The notes beneath the pieces are model-generated. The model was given only the letters and a program-made list of their open reading frames with translations, ran no database searches and was not told where the DNA came from. Below, piece after piece: positions 33,862-33,888 of a DNA stretch of 33,888 bases (the stretch's first letter is position 1; every line of letters begins with the position of its first letter). This stretch comes from Lachnospiraceae bacterium (lineage in GTDB: Bacteria > Bacillota > Clostridia > Lachnospirales > Lachnospiraceae), in contig JAFQLS010000018.1 of NCBI GenBank assembly GCA_017396555.1, positions 1 through 33,888 of the forward strand, written 5' to 3'. Made by a program: the position numbers and the translations under genes.

Positions 33862-33888
33862 TATTGTTTCTTATTTTAGAGTATACGA

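Overview
The window is AT-rich Firmicute DNA. It has Clostridia-style Shine-Dalgarno sites, short gaps between genes, TTGACA/TATAAT promoters and a FabK-type fatty-acid cluster. Gene content and protein style point to the Lachnospiraceae (Butyrivibrio/Roseburia/Eubacterium-like gut anaerobes); this is inference, since no rRNA is present. Almost everything lies on the minus strand; only the MATE transporter at the right end is on plus. I see no tRNA, rRNA, CRISPR array, insertion sequence or phage gene, and no gene-free stretch longer than 300 bases.

Layout from left to right. (1) 1-10931 is a minus-strand run read right to left: a Tet(M)/EF-G-like GTPase fused to a Rae1/YacP-type nuclease, an rRNA m5C methyltransferase, a PAP2 phosphatase, a GH13 glycosidase, a pseudouridine synthase, a TPR protein, a membrane protein resembling an A24 prepilin peptidase without its catalytic aspartates, and a large secreted papain-like protease. 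Gaps are 1-50 bases or overlaps, so it reads as one eight-gene transcript mixing ribosome-directed and envelope functions. The start of a further minus-strand gene may be cut by the left edge. (2) 11007-13629 holds a P-loop kinase-like gene with its own promoter and terminator, and a pgsA-hybrid histidine kinase pair. (3) 13687-14664 is a single DegV (FakB-like) gene with promoter and terminator.

(4) 14686-24357 is a complete type II fatty-acid synthesis operon: acpP-accB-accC-accD-accA-fabH-fabK-fabD-fabG-fabF-fabZ followed by a FabT-like MarR regulator. A consensus promoter sits before acpP and a terminator overlaps the end of the MarR gene. Acetyl-CoA carboxylase makes malonyl-CoA, FabD loads it on ACP, FabH starts the chain, and FabF/FabG/FabZ/FabK elongate it. 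The MarR gene and DegV next door suggest control by, and uptake of, exogenous fatty acids.

(5) 24382-27874 is a single large gene: degenerate NTPase-like N-terminus, TPRs, GAF-like region and an intact GGDEF diguanylate cyclase. (6) 27901-32322 is an AraC/cupin regulator, a Csp-like subtilisin and a GH2 beta-glycosidase in one transcript, divergent from (7) a MATE efflux protein ending at a long hairpin terminator.

The most interesting item is the GTPase-nuclease fusion at 8385-10931, preceded by an intrinsic terminator hairpin only 30 bases before its start codon. Next are the 36-base palindrome at the predicted acpP transcription start, the repeated TGTCGA elements in the degV leader and the catalytically dead A24-like membrane protein.
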